This document shows positions 44,102 to 53,857 of a DNA stretch of 64,000 bases, piece after piece. The stretch is from Propionivibrio sp. GTDB lineage: Bacteria; Pseudomonadota; Gammaproteobacteria; Burkholderiales; Rhodocyclaceae. Location of the stretch: the NCBI GenBank assembly GCA_016705685.1, contig JADJLB010000004.1, positions 1-64,000 on the forward strand, read 5' to 3'. Made by a program: the position numbers and the translations under genes. Each line of letters opens with the position of its first letter. Positions within the stretch are counted from its first letter, which is position 1. The notes below the pieces were generated by a model. That model did not search any database. It saw only the letters and a list, made by a program, of their open reading frames with translations, and had not been told where the DNA came from.

Positions 44102-44923
44102 TCAGTCGCCGCGCAGCAGTTCGTTGATGCTGGTCTTGGCGCGCGTCTTGGCGTCGACCTTCTTGACGATGACTGCGCAATAAAGACTGTAACTGCCATC
44201 TTTGGCCGGCAGATTGCCGGAAACGACAACCGAACCCGGCGGGATGCGGCCATAGCTGGTCTCACCGGTTTCCCGGTCGAATATTTTGGTCGATTGGCCG
44301 ATATACACGCCCATCGAGATCACCGAACCTTCACCGACAATCACGCCTTCCACGACTTCCGAACGGGCGCCGATAAAACAGTTGTCTTCGATGATCGTCG
44401 GATTGGCCTGCAAGGGCTCAAGCACCCCGCCGATGCCGACGCCGCCCGACAAGTGTACGTTCTTGCCGATCTGCGCGCAGGAACCGACGGTGGACCAGGT
44501 GTCGACCATCGTTCCTTCATCGACATAGGCACCGATATTCACATAGGAGGGCATGAGCACCACGTTCTTGGCGATGAAAGCGCCGCGCCGCGCGGTGGCC
44601 GGCGGCACGACGCGGAATCCTCCGCGCACGAATTTTTCCGTATCGTAGTTCGCAAATTTGGTCGGCACCTTGTCGAAATAACGCATCGGTCCAGCGTCGA
44701 CGAGCTGATTGTCTTCGAGCCTGAAGGAAAGCAGAACGGCTTTCTTGAGCCATTGGTGGGTCGTCCAGTCGCCATTGATCTTTTCGGCGACGCGTAGACG
44801 GCCCTCGTCAAGCTCGGTCAGTACCGCGCTGACGGCCTCACCCACCTTGGCGGGGGCGCTGCCGGGCTGAAACGAAGTCCGGTTTTCCCAGGCTTCTTCG
44901 ATGATCTGCTGAAATTGTTGCAT
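44102..44923 (-). CDS. dapD: Tetrahydrodipicolinate N-succinyltransferase
   Basis: A 273-residue trimeric left-handed beta-helix acyltransferase that uses succinyl-CoA. Hexapeptide-repeat strands are seen in [22 protein letters not shown] and [19 protein letters not shown], followed by the conserved [13 protein letters not shown]. Start at the ATG at 44923; the longer frame to 45103 is only an overlap with dapC. Ten bases downstream of dapC. Confidence 0.96.
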   Translation of the reverse strand: MQQFQQIIEEAWENRTSFQPGSAPAKVGEAVSAVLTELDEGRLRVAEKINGDWTTHQWLKKAVLLSFRLEDNQLVDAGPMRYFDKVPTKFANYDTEKFVRGGFRVVPPATARRGAFIAKNVVLMPSYVNIGAYVDEGTMVDTWSTVGSCAQIGKNVHLSGGVGIGGVLEPLQANPTIIEDNCFIGARSEVVEGVIVGEGSVISMGVYIGQSTKIFDRETGETSYGRIPPGSVVVSGNLPAKDGSYSLYCAVIVKKVDAKTRAKTSINELLRGD

Positions 44924-44933
44924 GCGCACTTCC

Positions 44934-46139
44934 CTATAGTTTTGAAACAAACTGTTGCATTCGATCTGCGGCTTCCAGGCATTCGGCAATCGGCGCGACC
45001 AGTGCAATGCGGACAAAGCCGGCGCCCGGATTGACTCCCTGGGCCTCACGGGCGAGAAAACTGCCCGGCAGAACGACCACATTATAATCGGCGACCAAGG
45101 CACGGGCGAATTCCGTATCCGTCAAGGGCGTTCTCACCCAGAGATAGAAACTGGCGTCGGGCATCGTCGCTCCCAATACGCCGGCCAATCGCGGCGTGAC
45201 CGCTTCGAATTTCTCACGATACAGACGACGGTTGGCGACGACATGCGTTTCTTCCTTCCAGGCGGCGATACTGGCCGTCTGCACGGCCGGATTCATCGCG
45301 CTGCCATGATAGGTGCGGTAGAGCAGGAACTGCTTGAGCAGCCCGGCATCGCCGGCGACGAAGCCCGAGCGCATGCCCGGAACATTGGAGCGTTTGGACA
45401 GGCTGGAAAACATCACCAGCCGGTCAAAATTTCGACCGAGCTGCCGTGCGGCCTGCAGACCTCCGAGCGGTGGCTGGGCCTCGTCAAAGAAGATTTCCGA
45501 GTAACACTCGTCTGACGCAATGACGAAACCATAGCGGTCGGAGAGGGCGAAGAGCTTTTTCCAGTCGTCAAGATCAAGCGTTTTCCCGGTTGGGTTGCCA
45601 GGCGAACAGACAAAAAAGAGCTGGACACGTCGCCATTCCTCGTCGCTCAAGCTGTCGTAATCGAAGGCGAAGCCGTTTTCCGGCAGGGTGTTTAGAAAGC
45701 GCAGATCGCCGCCGGCGAGGTAGGCCGCGCCTTCATAGATCTGATAAAAAGGGTTTGGGCTGACCACCAGTGGAGCACCACCCAGGGCAAGGCTTGCCGA
45801 CGGATCGATCACCGTCTGCGCAAAGGCGAACAAGGCCTCCCGCGAGCCGTTGATCGGGATGACTTGCGTTTCCGGGTCGATGTCGGCCAGGGCGTAGCGT
45901 CGTTCCAGCCAGTCGGCGATGGCCCGTCTTAAGCCGGGTATTCCCAGCGTGGTAGGATAGTTCGAAAGTCCGCCAAGCCCGGCGGTTAGTGCTTCCTTGA
46001 TGAAGGTCGGTGTCGCGTGTTGTGGTTCGCCGATCGAGAGCCTGATTTCGTGCAGCCTGGGGTTCGGTGTCACGCCGGCAAAGAGCTGGCGCAGTTTCTC
46101 AAACGGATAAGGATGCAGCCTGGCAAGATTCGGATTCAC
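44934..46139 (-). CDS. dapC: Succinyldiaminopimelate transaminase
   Basis: A 401-residue class-I aminotransferase. The PLP Lys is in [18 protein letters not shown], the coenzyme loop in [11 protein letters not shown] and the phosphate Arg in the RSGF stretch. The N-terminal [15 protein letters not shown] and direct linkage to dapD identify it as DapC (N-succinyl-L,L-DAP:glutamate aminotransferase) rather than a general aspartate enzyme. First gene of the leftward dapC-dapD-pilU-dapE-prmB cluster. Confidence 0.93.
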   Translation of the reverse strand: MNPNLARLHPYPFEKLRQLFAGVTPNPRLHEIRLSIGEPQHATPTFIKEALTAGLGGLSNYPTTLGIPGLRRAIADWLERRYALADIDPETQVIPINGSREALFAFAQTVIDPSASLALGGAPLVVSPNPFYQIYEGAAYLAGGDLRFLNTLPENGFAFDYDSLSDEEWRRVQLFFVCSPGNPTGKTLDLDDWKKLFALSDRYGFVIASDECYSEIFFDEAQPPLGGLQAARQLGRNFDRLVMFSSLSKRSNVPGMRSGFVAGDAGLLKQFLLYRTYHGSAMNPAVQTASIAAWKEETHVVANRRLYREKFEAVTPRLAGVLGATMPDASFYLWVRTPLTDTEFARALVADYNVVVLPGSFLAREAQGVNPGAGFVRIALVAPIAECLEAADRMQQFVSKL

Positions 46140-46205
46140 GTTGTTTGCAATAAAGCCGGATGGGATCGGGAATTATAAGGGGCATCGCTTGATAAAGGTT
46201 ATTGC

Positions 46206-47123
46206 TTGACGGCTGCGGGCAAAACGATTTTGGCCGGTCGGACGGCACGGGGGCGCGAGAAGCGCGCCGCGGTTCTTTCATTGCTCACCGGTGCGCTGAT
46301 CTGGGGACTGATCTGGTATCCCTACCGCTTGTTGCGCGATGCCGGAATAGACGGCGTCGTGGCATCGACGGCGACTTACAGTGTGGCCCTGGCCATCGGC
46401 CTGCTTTGTTTCAGGCGAGCGCTTGTCGGTATTTCACCGTCATGGACCTTATTCTGGCTGGCACTGGCTTCGGGAGGTTGCAACCTGGGTTATGTCCTGG
46501 CTACCCTGGACGGCGAGGTGGTTCGCGTCCTGTTGTTGTTCTATCTGGCCCCCCTGTGGACTGTCCTGCAATCACGTTGGCTGCTGGGCGAGCAACTCAA
46601 TCGTTTTGGCGTGTCTGTCGTCGCCTTGTCTCTGGCTGGCGCCGCCACCATGCTTTGGCAGCCACATATCGGACTGCCAGTGCCGCAAGTTGCAGCCGAC
46701 TGGCTTGGTCTCGGTGCGGGGTTTTCGTTTGCGCTGATGAATGTGCTTTCGCGGAAGGCGCAGGGCATCGGCATCGAAATCAAGTCGATCGCGGCTTTTG
46801 CCGGAGCGGTTATCGTGGGCCTGGCGCTGGTTCTTGCCGGTTTCGGCCATCCGGCGCTGCCCGCTACAGCGTCGACCTGGTGGTTGCTCGGCGCCATCGG
46901 TTGCGTACTGGCCGTGGCCAATCTCGTTGTTCAGTATGGGCTGGCGCGTATCGCTGCCAATCGGGCCATCGTTATCATGCTTTCCGAAGTCGGGTTTGCC
47001 GCGCTGGCATCGTGGCTGCTTGCCGATGAATCAATCGGTCTGCGTGAGTGGGCGGGCGGTGCGATGATCATGGTCGCCAGCGTGTTTTCGGCAAAGATGG
47101 AGCGTGAAAGCGGGACGAATTGA
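46206..47123 (+). CDS. EamA/DMT-superfamily transporter
   Basis: A 305-residue membrane protein with ten hydrophobic helices in two EamA repeats (ALIWGLIWYPYRLLRDAG and GLGAGFSFALMNVLSRKAQG). The start is a TTG at 46206 with AAAGG about ten bases upstream. Family members export amino acids or other metabolites; substrate is unknown. Divergent from dapC, which could suggest regulation with lysine biosynthesis, but only by position. Confidence 0.85.
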   Translation: MTAAGKTILAGRTARGREKRAAVLSLLTGALIWGLIWYPYRLLRDAGIDGVVASTATYSVALAIGLLCFRRALVGISPSWTLFWLALASGGCNLGYVLATLDGEVVRVLLLFYLAPLWTVLQSRWLLGEQLNRFGVSVVALSLAGAATMLWQPHIGLPVPQVAADWLGLGAGFSFALMNVLSRKAQGIGIEIKSIAAFAGAVIVGLALVLAGFGHPALPATASTWWLLGAIGCVLAVANLVVQYGLARIAANRAIVIMLSEVGFAALASWLLADESIGLREWAGGAMIMVASVFSAKMERESGTN

Positions 47124-47300
47124 GGTTTGTCGCTGGTGCGTGCGGCAGTGGCGCAAAACCCGCGCCAGGCGGGCCGTGCGCCTGGAACCGGAAGGCCAGG
47201 CTCAAGGGGGTCATCCACGGCCTGTCAACTTGTACGCGTCTGGCCCGTTGAGTTTGAGAACGGCCGGGAAATAGTGGGCTATCGATCTGGAGAATGCTAA

Positions 47301-47666
47301 ATGAATATTCGCGACAGGATAAAATGGGGAACGGTGTTGTTGCTCCTTTCTCTGATGGGTGTTGGCAATGCCTGGGCCGATCGCGGATATGGTCACGGGC
47401 ATTACCATGGGTCGACCCAATTCGGTTTTGTCTTCGCGCCTGCCTGGAACCCCTGGTATTACTCTCCACCCTACTACCCCCCGTACCAGACGGTAGTGAT
47501 CGAGCGCGCACCGCCAGTCTATATCGAACAGTCATTGCCACCGCCTGCGCCGCAAGCCAGCCAAACCAGTTACTGGTATTACTGCAACGCATCGAGGGCT
47601 TACTATCCTTACGTGAGGGAGTGCCCCGGCGGCTGGCGGCGCGTGTTGCCGCAAGCTCCGAATTAA
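47301..47666 (+). CDS. Exported Tyr/Pro-rich protein with YC-x-CP-GW motif
   Basis: A 121-residue protein with a signal peptide (about 1-26, ending GNAWA) and a mature part rich in Tyr, Pro and His (GYGHGHYHG, WYYSPPYYPPY). The C-terminal YWYYC...YYPYVRECPGGWRRV pattern with two Cys recurs in small envelope proteins of many proteobacteria. Function unknown. GGAG precedes the ATG. The lipoprotein gene that follows after 27 bases is a likely operon partner. Confidence 0.75.
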   Translation: MNIRDRIKWGTVLLLLSLMGVGNAWADRGYGHGHYHGSTQFGFVFAPAWNPWYYSPPYYPPYQTVVIERAPPVYIEQSLPPPAPQASQTSYWYYCNASRAYYPYVRECPGGWRRVLPQAPN

Positions 47667-47693
47667 CCTTGATGCGGTAAAGGAGTCTTCGAC

Positions 47694-48203
47694 ATGAAAA
47701 CAGCGACTGCCTGGGTTGCCTTATCGATACTAGTGTTGCTCGGAGGGTGCGCGAGTACTCCGACCGGCCCGAGTGTGTTGTCGCTGCCCGGTACCGGGAA
47801 AAGTTTCAACGATTTCCGCCGGGATGATATGCAGTGCCGTCAGTACGCCTCGCAACAGGTGGGGAGTTTGGCGAACGACCCGGCGGTTCGCAGTGCCGTT
47901 GTTGGAACGGCCGTGGGCGCTTTGGCAGGAGCGGCAGTCGGTGGCCGTCAGGGAGCGGGCGTAGGCGCCGGTGCCGGGTTGCTCGTGGGCAGCGCGTCGG
48001 GTTCAAGTGATTCGCGTTACGCCAGCCAGGGTTCGCAGCGGCAATATGACAACGCCTATATTCAGTGCATGTATGCCAGCGGGCACAAGGTTCCCGTACC
48101 TGCGGCGCTGGCCGACAGCCAGACGCGATTTCCGATTGAACCGCCGTCGGGTGGGTATTACCCGCCACCTCCTCCGGATTACAATCTGCCACCGCCGCGA
48201 TGA
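47694..48203 (+). CDS. Glycine-zipper lipoprotein
   Basis: A 169-residue lipoprotein: lipobox LLGGC (Cys19), then a domain with a glycine-zipper stretch (GTAVGALAGAAVGGRQGAG and GAGAGLLVG, about residues 65-100) and a conserved Cys in YIQCMYASGHKVP, and a Pro-rich tail. YMGG/DUF-type glycine-zipper proteins sit in the envelope; role unknown. GGAG lies before the ATG. Confidence 0.82.
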   Translation: MKTATAWVALSILVLLGGCASTPTGPSVLSLPGTGKSFNDFRRDDMQCRQYASQQVGSLANDPAVRSAVVGTAVGALAGAAVGGRQGAGVGAGAGLLVGSASGSSDSRYASQGSQRQYDNAYIQCMYASGHKVPVPAALADSQTRFPIEPPSGGYYPPPPPDYNLPPPR

Positions 48204-48260
48204 TCGCGGGTTGGCGTTGTGAGTCTGCGCCGGGGGGATCGTTTCCGCTAGAATGCCGAA

Positions 48261-48947
48261 ATGTCTTGTCATTACGCCATTGTTCCTGCCGCCGGGAGTG
48301 GGTCGCGCTTTGGGTCGGATGTCCCTAAACAGTATCTCCAGATTTCAGGACAGCCGCTCATTCATTACACGCTCGCAGCCCTGTGTCGTTGCGAGCGGAT
48401 AGACCGCGTTTGGGTCGTCCTGTCCCCGGAGGATCAGTGGTGGGACACTTACGAGTCGACGAGGCTAGGCGCCAAGCTCCAGGCCGTTTTCTGCGGGGGA
48501 GCAACACGTGCCGAGAGTGTGTCGAACTGTTTGGCGGCAGCGGCCAATGTCCTGAATGACGACGACTGGGTGTTGGTGCATGACGCCGTGCGACCGTGTT
48601 TGTCGCAAGCCATGCTCACCACCCTGATCGACGAACTGGCCGACGATCAGATCGGCGGTATTCTGGCCGTTCCTGTAGCCGATACCTTGAAGCGTGCCGA
48701 TGCGGATCAACGAGTCGTTTCGACTGAAGCGCGAGAAAGACTGTGGCAGGCGCAAACACCGCAGATGTTTCGTTATGGCCTACTGTGCAAGGCACTGGCC
48801 GAAAACCCAGAGGTGACCGACGAAGCGGCGGCGATTGAAGCGGCCGGTTACAAACCCCGGTTGGTACGTGCCGATTCGACCAATCTCAAAGTAACCTTCC
48901 CGGCCGATTTGCGCCTGGCGACGCTTATTCTTCAGGAGAGACGCTGA
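48261..48947 (+). CDS. ispD: 2-C-methyl-D-erythritol 4-phosphate cytidylyltransferase
   Basis: A 228-residue nucleotidyltransferase of the MEP isoprenoid pathway. The CTP loop is [19 protein letters not shown], and [23 protein letters not shown] and [10 protein letters not shown] are the typical further motifs. Its stop overlaps the ispF start (TGATG), giving the standard ispD-ispF pair. Confidence 0.96.
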   Translation: MSCHYAIVPAAGSGSRFGSDVPKQYLQISGQPLIHYTLAALCRCERIDRVWVVLSPEDQWWDTYESTRLGAKLQAVFCGGATRAESVSNCLAAAANVLNDDDWVLVHDAVRPCLSQAMLTTLIDELADDQIGGILAVPVADTLKRADADQRVVSTEARERLWQAQTPQMFRYGLLCKALAENPEVTDEAAAIEAAGYKPRLVRADSTNLKVTFPADLRLATLILQERR

Positions 48948-49426
48948 TGATTCGCATCGGACAGGGGGGGGACATACATGCACTGGTTCCCGGCCGGAAA
49001 CTGATCATCGGCGGCGTGGACATTCCACATGATCATGGCTTGCTCGGCCATTCGGACGCGGATGTGCTCGTGCATGCAATCATCGACGCATTGCTTGGCG
49101 CGGCAGGGTTGGGGGACATCGGACAGCATTTTCCCGATGACGATGAGCGTTATCGGGGCGTTGACAGCCGGTTTCTCCTGCGTACCACCCAACAAGCGCT
49201 TTCCCAGGCTGGATGGCGCATCGTCAACGTGGACGCGACGATCAACGCCCAGCGCCCTAAAATGTCCCCTCACATCCCGCGCATGGTTGGCAACATTGCC
49301 GGGGATTTGCAGCTCCCTGAGGGCTGCGTTAGCATCAAGGCCAAGACCGCTGAACGCTTGGGGTTTGTGGGCCGCGAGGAAGGGATTTCGGCCGCTGCCG
49401 TTGCCTTGATTGAACAGCATGCCTGA
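48947..49426 (+). CDS. ispF: 2-C-methyl-D-erythritol 2,4-cyclodiphosphate synthase
   Basis: A 159-residue trimeric enzyme of the MEP pathway. The metal ligands are Asp and His in GDIHA (residues 9 and 11) and His in [21 protein letters not shown]; later [10 protein letters not shown] and [18 protein letters not shown] are conserved. The residue before the metal Asp is usually aromatic (GFDVH or GYDVH) but is Gly here, encoded within a G8 run at 48964-48971. Confidence 0.95.
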   Translation: MIRIGQGGDIHALVPGRKLIIGGVDIPHDHGLLGHSDADVLVHAIIDALLGAAGLGDIGQHFPDDDERYRGVDSRFLLRTTQQALSQAGWRIVNVDATINAQRPKMSPHIPRMVGNIAGDLQLPEGCVSIKAKTAERLGFVGREEGISAAAVALIEQHA

Positions 49427-49723
49427 AAAGGCAACCGCGCCTGCGGACCCGTTTCCCCTGGTTTTCTGTCAACGCTGCAAGGTTCCTCCCGATACGCTCC
49501 GCTATCTCGGTATTCAGTAAGTTTCAAGTAATTGCTATCCTGTAGCTTGATAGAGGCAACAAAATGGAGACGAACCCTTGATCCTTGGTATAGTTGCGGG
49601 TCTGGAGCGTTAAGCTTATCCGAACGAACTGCGCTGTCTCTCTGTTCGGTTGAATAATTAATCCAAGAATTGCGTGAACCGTTCACGTCGTAATTTTCAT
49701 TTTCCAGTTTTAGTGAGGTCAAT
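49427..49723. other. Leader region of ppdK
   Basis: A 297-base gap between ispF and ppdK. It should hold the ppdK promoter. The second half is AT-rich and contains the palindrome at 49673-49687. A 33-codon frame starting inside the end of ispF (49419-49520) encodes a peptide with a Cys-x2-Cys motif but was not called as a gene. Confidence 0.5.
49673..49687. promoter_or_regulatory. Perfect palindrome upstream of ppdK, candidate operator
   Basis: CGTGAAC and GTTCACG form perfect seven-base arms around a single central C, 37 bases before the ppdK ATG. Its size and place fit a dimeric regulator site overlapping or just downstream of the promoter. The regulator is not identifiable here. Confidence 0.45.
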
Positions 49724-52444
49724 ATGTCGAATAAATTCGTTTACGTTTTTGGCTCTTCGAAGACCGAAGGCACAGCAGATATGAAGAATCTGCTGGGTGG
49801 CAAGGGTGCCAATCTTGCAGAAATGTGTCGTCTGGGTATTTCGGTACCCTCTGGCTTCACCATCAGTACCGATGCCTGCACGGTCTATACCGAGCAGGGT
49901 GCCGAGAGCATCCAGAAACTGATCGAAGCCGAAGTCAAACAGGGCGTGGCCTTTCTCGAACAGGAAATGGGAAAGAAATTCGGCGATGCCGCCGACCCCT
50001 TGCTGGTCTCGGTGCGCTCCGGATCGCGTGCCTCGATGCCCGGCATGATGGACACGATTCTCAATCTGGGTCTCAATGAAGAGGCCGTTGAGGGTCTGGC
50101 CAAGAAATCCGGCAACGAACGTTTCGCCTGGGACTCCTACCGCCGTTTCGTCCAGATGTACGGCGATGTGGTGATGGGCCTGAAACCCGAGTCAAAGGAA
50201 GATCATGATCCCTTTGAAGTCATCATTGATGAGATCAAGGAAAAGAAGGGTGTTGAGCTCGATACCGATCTGAGCGCAGATGATCTCAAGCAGATGGTTA
50301 GCGCGTTCAAGGCGATGATACGTGAACGCCTCGGTCGTGAATTTCCGACCGACCCGTGGGAACAGCTCTGGGGTTCCGTCATGGCCGTGTTCCAGAGCTG
50401 GAACAACGACCGTGCCGTCTATTACCGTCAAATGCATGACATTCCGGGTTCCTGGGGAACCGCCGTTAACATTCAGTCGATGGTGTTCGGCAACCTCGGT
50501 CAGAACAGCGGTACCGGCGTGGCCTTTACCCGCGATGCCGCTTCAGGCGAAGACATCTTCAACGGTGAATTCCTGATTAACGCCCAGGGCGAAGATGTGG
50601 TGGCTGGTATTCGTACGCCGCAGCAGATCACGCTCGAGGGGTCGCGTCGCTGGGCCGAACTGGCAAAAGTCAGTGAGGCTGATCGTGCCGGCAAGTTCCC
50701 GTCGCTCGAAGAAATCATGCCCACGATCTACAAGGAACTGCTGAAGACCGAAACGGCGCTGGAAAATCACTACAAGGACATGCAGGACATCGAGTTCACC
50801 ATCCAGGAAGGCAAGCTCTGGATGCTCCAGACACGTTCGGCAAAGCGCACGGGCGCAGCCTTGGTTCGCACGTCGGTCGAAATGCTCAAGCAGGGCCTCA
50901 TTGATGAAAAAACGGCCCTGATGCGTGTCGATCCGGACCGCCTCAACGAGCTCTTGCATCCGGTGTTTGACGGCCAGTCCATCAAAAAGGCACGATTGAT
51001 TGCCAGCGGTCTCCCGGCTTCGCCAGGTGCTGCAACCGGCCAGATCGTTTTCTTTGCTGACGAAGCCGAGCAATGGGTTGCCCAGGGCAAGGACGTGATC
51101 CTGGTTCGTCAGGAAACCTCACCAGAAGACTTGCGCGGCATGGTTGTGGCCAAAGGCATTCTGACGGCGCGGGGCGGCATGACTTCGCACGCGGCGGTGG
51201 TGGCACGCGGCATGGGCAAGTGTTGCGTCTCTGGCGCCGGGTCCGTTCGCGTCGATCCGAAGGCACGCACAATGACCGTTGAAGGCACGGTATATAAGGA
51301 GGGCGACTGGCTCTCCCTCGACGGTTCAACCGGCAAGGTTTATGAAGGAAAGGTTCCGACCAAGGATGCCGAGCTTTCCGGCGACTTCGGTTCGCTGATG
51401 GAACTGGCCGACCGTTACAAGCGTCTGGCCATTCGCACCAATGCCGATACGCCCGCAGATGCCAAGGCGGCGCGCAACTTCGGCGCCGTGGGCATTGGCC
51501 TGTGCCGTACCGAGCATATGTTCTTTGAGGGCGACCGCATCAAGTCGGTGCGCGAGATGATTCTGGCGCCTGATGAAGCTGGTCGTCGCAAGGCGCTGGC
51601 TAAGCTGCTACCGATCCAGCGCGGCGACTTCGAAGGTCTGTTCCGTGAAATGAACGGTTTGCCGGTCACCATCCGCCTGCTCGATCCGCCCTTGCATGAA
51701 TTCCTGCCGCATGACGAAGCCAGTCAACGCATCATGGCGAAAGAAATGGGCGTGTCGTACGAGGAAATCAAGAATCGCGTCGATGACCTGCATGAATCGA
51801 ATCCGATGATGGGACACCGTGGCTGTCGTCTCGGGATCTGTTATCCCGAGATTACCGAAATGCAGTCGCGCGCCATCATCGAGGCCGCGCTCAACGCCAA
51901 GGCCAAGGGCAGCGACGTCAAGGTCGAAATCATGGTTCCGCTGGTGGGCACTGTGCGTGAATTCAACGCTCAGGCCAAGGTCATTCGTGATACGGCGACT
52001 GCCGTTTTCGCCGAACGCGGCACAGAAATTGCCTATATGGTCGGTACCATGATCGAAACGCCGCGTGGCGCGCTGGTCGCCGACAGTATTGGCAAGCAGG
52101 CCGAGTTCTTCTCCTTCGGCACCAACGATCTGACGCAGATGACATTGGGTTTTTCGCGCGATGACATCGGCAAGTTCCTGCCGATCTACATCAAGGATGG
52201 CATGTACGAGCAGGATCCCTTCCAGTCGATCGACCAGAAAGGCGTTGGTCTGCTCGTGAAAATGGCGGTCGAGAAAGGCCGTTCGGCGCGCCCCGGAATC
52301 AAGCTGGGCGTTTGCGGTGAGCACGGCGGCGATCCGGCTTCGATCGGCTTCTTCCACCGGGCCGGGCTGGACTACGTCAGTTGTTCGCCGTTCCGTGTGC
52401 CGATAGCGCGTCTGGCGGCCGCACAGGCAGCGATCAGCGGTTAA
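49724..52444 (+). CDS. ppdK: Pyruvate, phosphate dikinase
   Basis: A 906-residue PPDK that interconverts pyruvate + ATP + phosphate and PEP + AMP + PPi. N-terminal ATP-grasp part starts KNLLGGKGANLAEMCRLGISVPSGFTI; the phosphorylated His is in GGMTSHAAVVARGMGK (about residue 490); the C-terminal TIM barrel has GLCRTEHMFF, PMMGHRGCRLGI and the catalytic Cys in CGEHGGDPASIGFF. Full length for bacterial enzymes. The regulator kinase PDRP is not adjacent. With lactate or pyruvate import it would feed gluconeogenesis. Confidence 0.97.
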   Translation: MSNKFVYVFGSSKTEGTADMKNLLGGKGANLAEMCRLGISVPSGFTISTDACTVYTEQGAESIQKLIEAEVKQGVAFLEQEMGKKFGDAADPLLVSVRSGSRASMPGMMDTILNLGLNEEAVEGLAKKSGNERFAWDSYRRFVQMYGDVVMGLKPESKEDHDPFEVIIDEIKEKKGVELDTDLSADDLKQMVSAFKAMIRERLGREFPTDPWEQLWGSVMAVFQSWNNDRAVYYRQMHDIPGSWGTAVNIQSMVFGNLGQNSGTGVAFTRDAASGEDIFNGEFLINAQGEDVVAGIRTPQQITLEGSRRWAELAKVSEADRAGKFPSLEEIMPTIYKELLKTETALENHYKDMQDIEFTIQEGKLWMLQTRSAKRTGAALVRTSVEMLKQGLIDEKTALMRVDPDRLNELLHPVFDGQSIKKARLIASGLPASPGAATGQIVFFADEAEQWVAQGKDVILVRQETSPEDLRGMVVAKGILTARGGMTSHAAVVARGMGKCCVSGAGSVRVDPKARTMTVEGTVYKEGDWLSLDGSTGKVYEGKVPTKDAELSGDFGSLMELADRYKRLAIRTNADTPADAKAARNFGAVGIGLCRTEHMFFEGDRIKSVREMILAPDEAGRRKALAKLLPIQRGDFEGLFREMNGLPVTIRLLDPPLHEFLPHDEASQRIMAKEMGVSYEEIKNRVDDLHESNPMMGHRGCRLGICYPEITEMQSRAIIEAALNAKAKGSDVKVEIMVPLVGTVREFNAQAKVIRDTATAVFAERGTEIAYMVGTMIETPRGALVADSIGKQAEFFSFGTNDLTQMTLGFSRDDIGKFLPIYIKDGMYEQDPFQSIDQKGVGLLVKMAVEKGRSARPGIKLGVCGEHGGDPASIGFFHRAGLDYVSCSPFRVPIARLAAAQAAISG

Positions 52445-52462
52445 CGATGTCGTGAAACTGCT

Positions 52463-52497
52463 AGAAAGCCAGTTCCCCGGAACTGGCTTTCTTTTTT
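52463..52497 (+). terminator. Rho-independent terminator after ppdK
   Basis: A 14-base arm at 52463-52476 pairs fully with 52479-52492, followed by an unbroken T-run to 52497. It is 18 bases after the ppdK stop and before the convergent envZ-like gene. Confidence 0.92.
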
Positions 52498-52510
52498 GGG
52501 GTATTCCAGT

Positions 52511-53839
52511 TCAGGGTGTCAGTACCAAGGGTAGTCGCAGGCGTGCGATCAAGCCTCCTCCGTCTCTCGCCAGTAGCTCGAGTTTGCCGTTATGCAAACG
52601 GGCTGACCGTTCGACAATCGCCAGCCCTAATCCGGTACCGTTCGCGTCGGTCCGCGCATTCTCAAGGCGCGTAAAGGGGCGCTTCAAACGCTCGACCTCG
52701 CTTTCCGGTATGCCATTACCTCGGTCTAGAACGTCGATCAGTATTTCGCCATGATCTACACGAGTTTCCACCGTGATCGGGTCGGCGCCATACTTGCGAG
52801 CATTTTCGAGCAAATTGACGAGTGCCCGTGATAGCGCACGCCGGTGGATCAGCGCCAAGGGCACTATGCCCAATGCGACTTGCGGAGCGAATGATGCGCG
52901 GCTTTGAGCCCCGACGGTCTGGGCAACCAGAGCGTTGACGTCGGCCATAACCGCCTGTTCGTGGCTGTCTCCCCGCGCGTAGTCGAGAAATTGCGCGATG
53001 ATGGTGTCCAGTTGCTCAATATCGTCAATGACGGCGCGTCGTGCCGACGCATCACTGATGGACATTTCCGATTCCAGCCGCAAACGTGCCAAGGGTGTGC
53101 GCAGGTCGTGCGATATGCCGGCCAGTACTTCGGCACGCTCGATTTCGATACGTTTCAAGTCTTCAGACATGCTGTTGAAAGCTTCGGCGAGTTGCTGCAA
53201 TTCGATCGCGCCGCGTTCGGGAACGGGTTCCGGGTGCCTGCCGTACCCGACTTCCCTGGCGGCCCCAGCCAGGGCGCGCAGGGGCAATGTGACGCGCGAA
53301 ACGATCAGCCAGGCGACCAAGAGCGCCAGCGCTAGAGAAGCGCTTCCCCAGCTGAGCCAGTGCCATGGGTAGTCGTTCTCGGCATGGTCGCTTGGCAACA
53401 TCAGCCAGTAGATATCGTCATCGCTGTTATCGATGGAAAAACTGACCCAGATGCCGCGCTGGCCATTGACTGAACCGGCAAAGCGCGTTCTCGACCCCAG
53501 CTCGGACTTGACGGTGTCGCTGACGAGGCGAAAGAAGTAGGTATTCGGCAGCATCTTGACGTTGTCCGTGGGCTCCGCCGGATAAAGATGGACACCTTCG
53601 CTCTCGGCCAGATCGCGTAACAAGGCCAGTCGCCTTTCAGGATCGGCCGCGATGAGGGCGGCATTGGTCATATTGACGACACTCACCGCAAGTTGCGCCA
53701 GTTGACGAGCTCGCGGTTCTCTTTCTGCGAGTGCAAAGAGGGTTAGCCAGGCGGCAACGCAAACAAAAAGCAACAAACTGACCAGCAGAAAAGTTCGAAC
53801 CAGCAGCGTGCGTGGAATCAGTTTATCGAGGAGCGTCAC
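52511..53839 (-). CDS. EnvZ-type sensor histidine kinase
   Basis: A 442-residue inner-membrane kinase: first helix about residues 15-37, a periplasmic sensor region to about 155 (with RDLAESEGVHLYPAEP and WVSFSIDNSDDDIYWLML), a second helix about 160-180, HAMP, then HisKA with the phospho-acceptor His in AGISHDLRTPLARLRLE and a HATPase domain with NLLENARKYG, DRGNGIPESEVERL and GTGLGLAIVERSARLHNG. It belongs to the EnvZ/OmpR-like osmosensor group by architecture. The ompR-like gene is 18 bases upstream. Confidence 0.92.
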   Translation of the reverse strand: MTLLDKLIPRTLLVRTFLLVSLLLFVCVAAWLTLFALAEREPRARQLAQLAVSVVNMTNAALIAADPERRLALLRDLAESEGVHLYPAEPTDNVKMLPNTYFFRLVSDTVKSELGSRTRFAGSVNGQRGIWVSFSIDNSDDDIYWLMLPSDHAENDYPWHWLSWGSASLALALLVAWLIVSRVTLPLRALAGAAREVGYGRHPEPVPERGAIELQQLAEAFNSMSEDLKRIEIERAEVLAGISHDLRTPLARLRLESEMSISDASARRAVIDDIEQLDTIIAQFLDYARGDSHEQAVMADVNALVAQTVGAQSRASFAPQVALGIVPLALIHRRALSRALVNLLENARKYGADPITVETRVDHGEILIDVLDRGNGIPESEVERLKRPFTRLENARTDANGTGLGLAIVERSARLHNGKLELLARDGGGLIARLRLPLVLTP

Positions 53840-53857
53840 AGGCAGCGCCCAAAATGG

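Noticed and set aside
47165-47185. Seven-base hairpin after the EamA transporter gene
   Set aside because: It has no T-run and a long distance from the next gene; too weak to call as a terminator.
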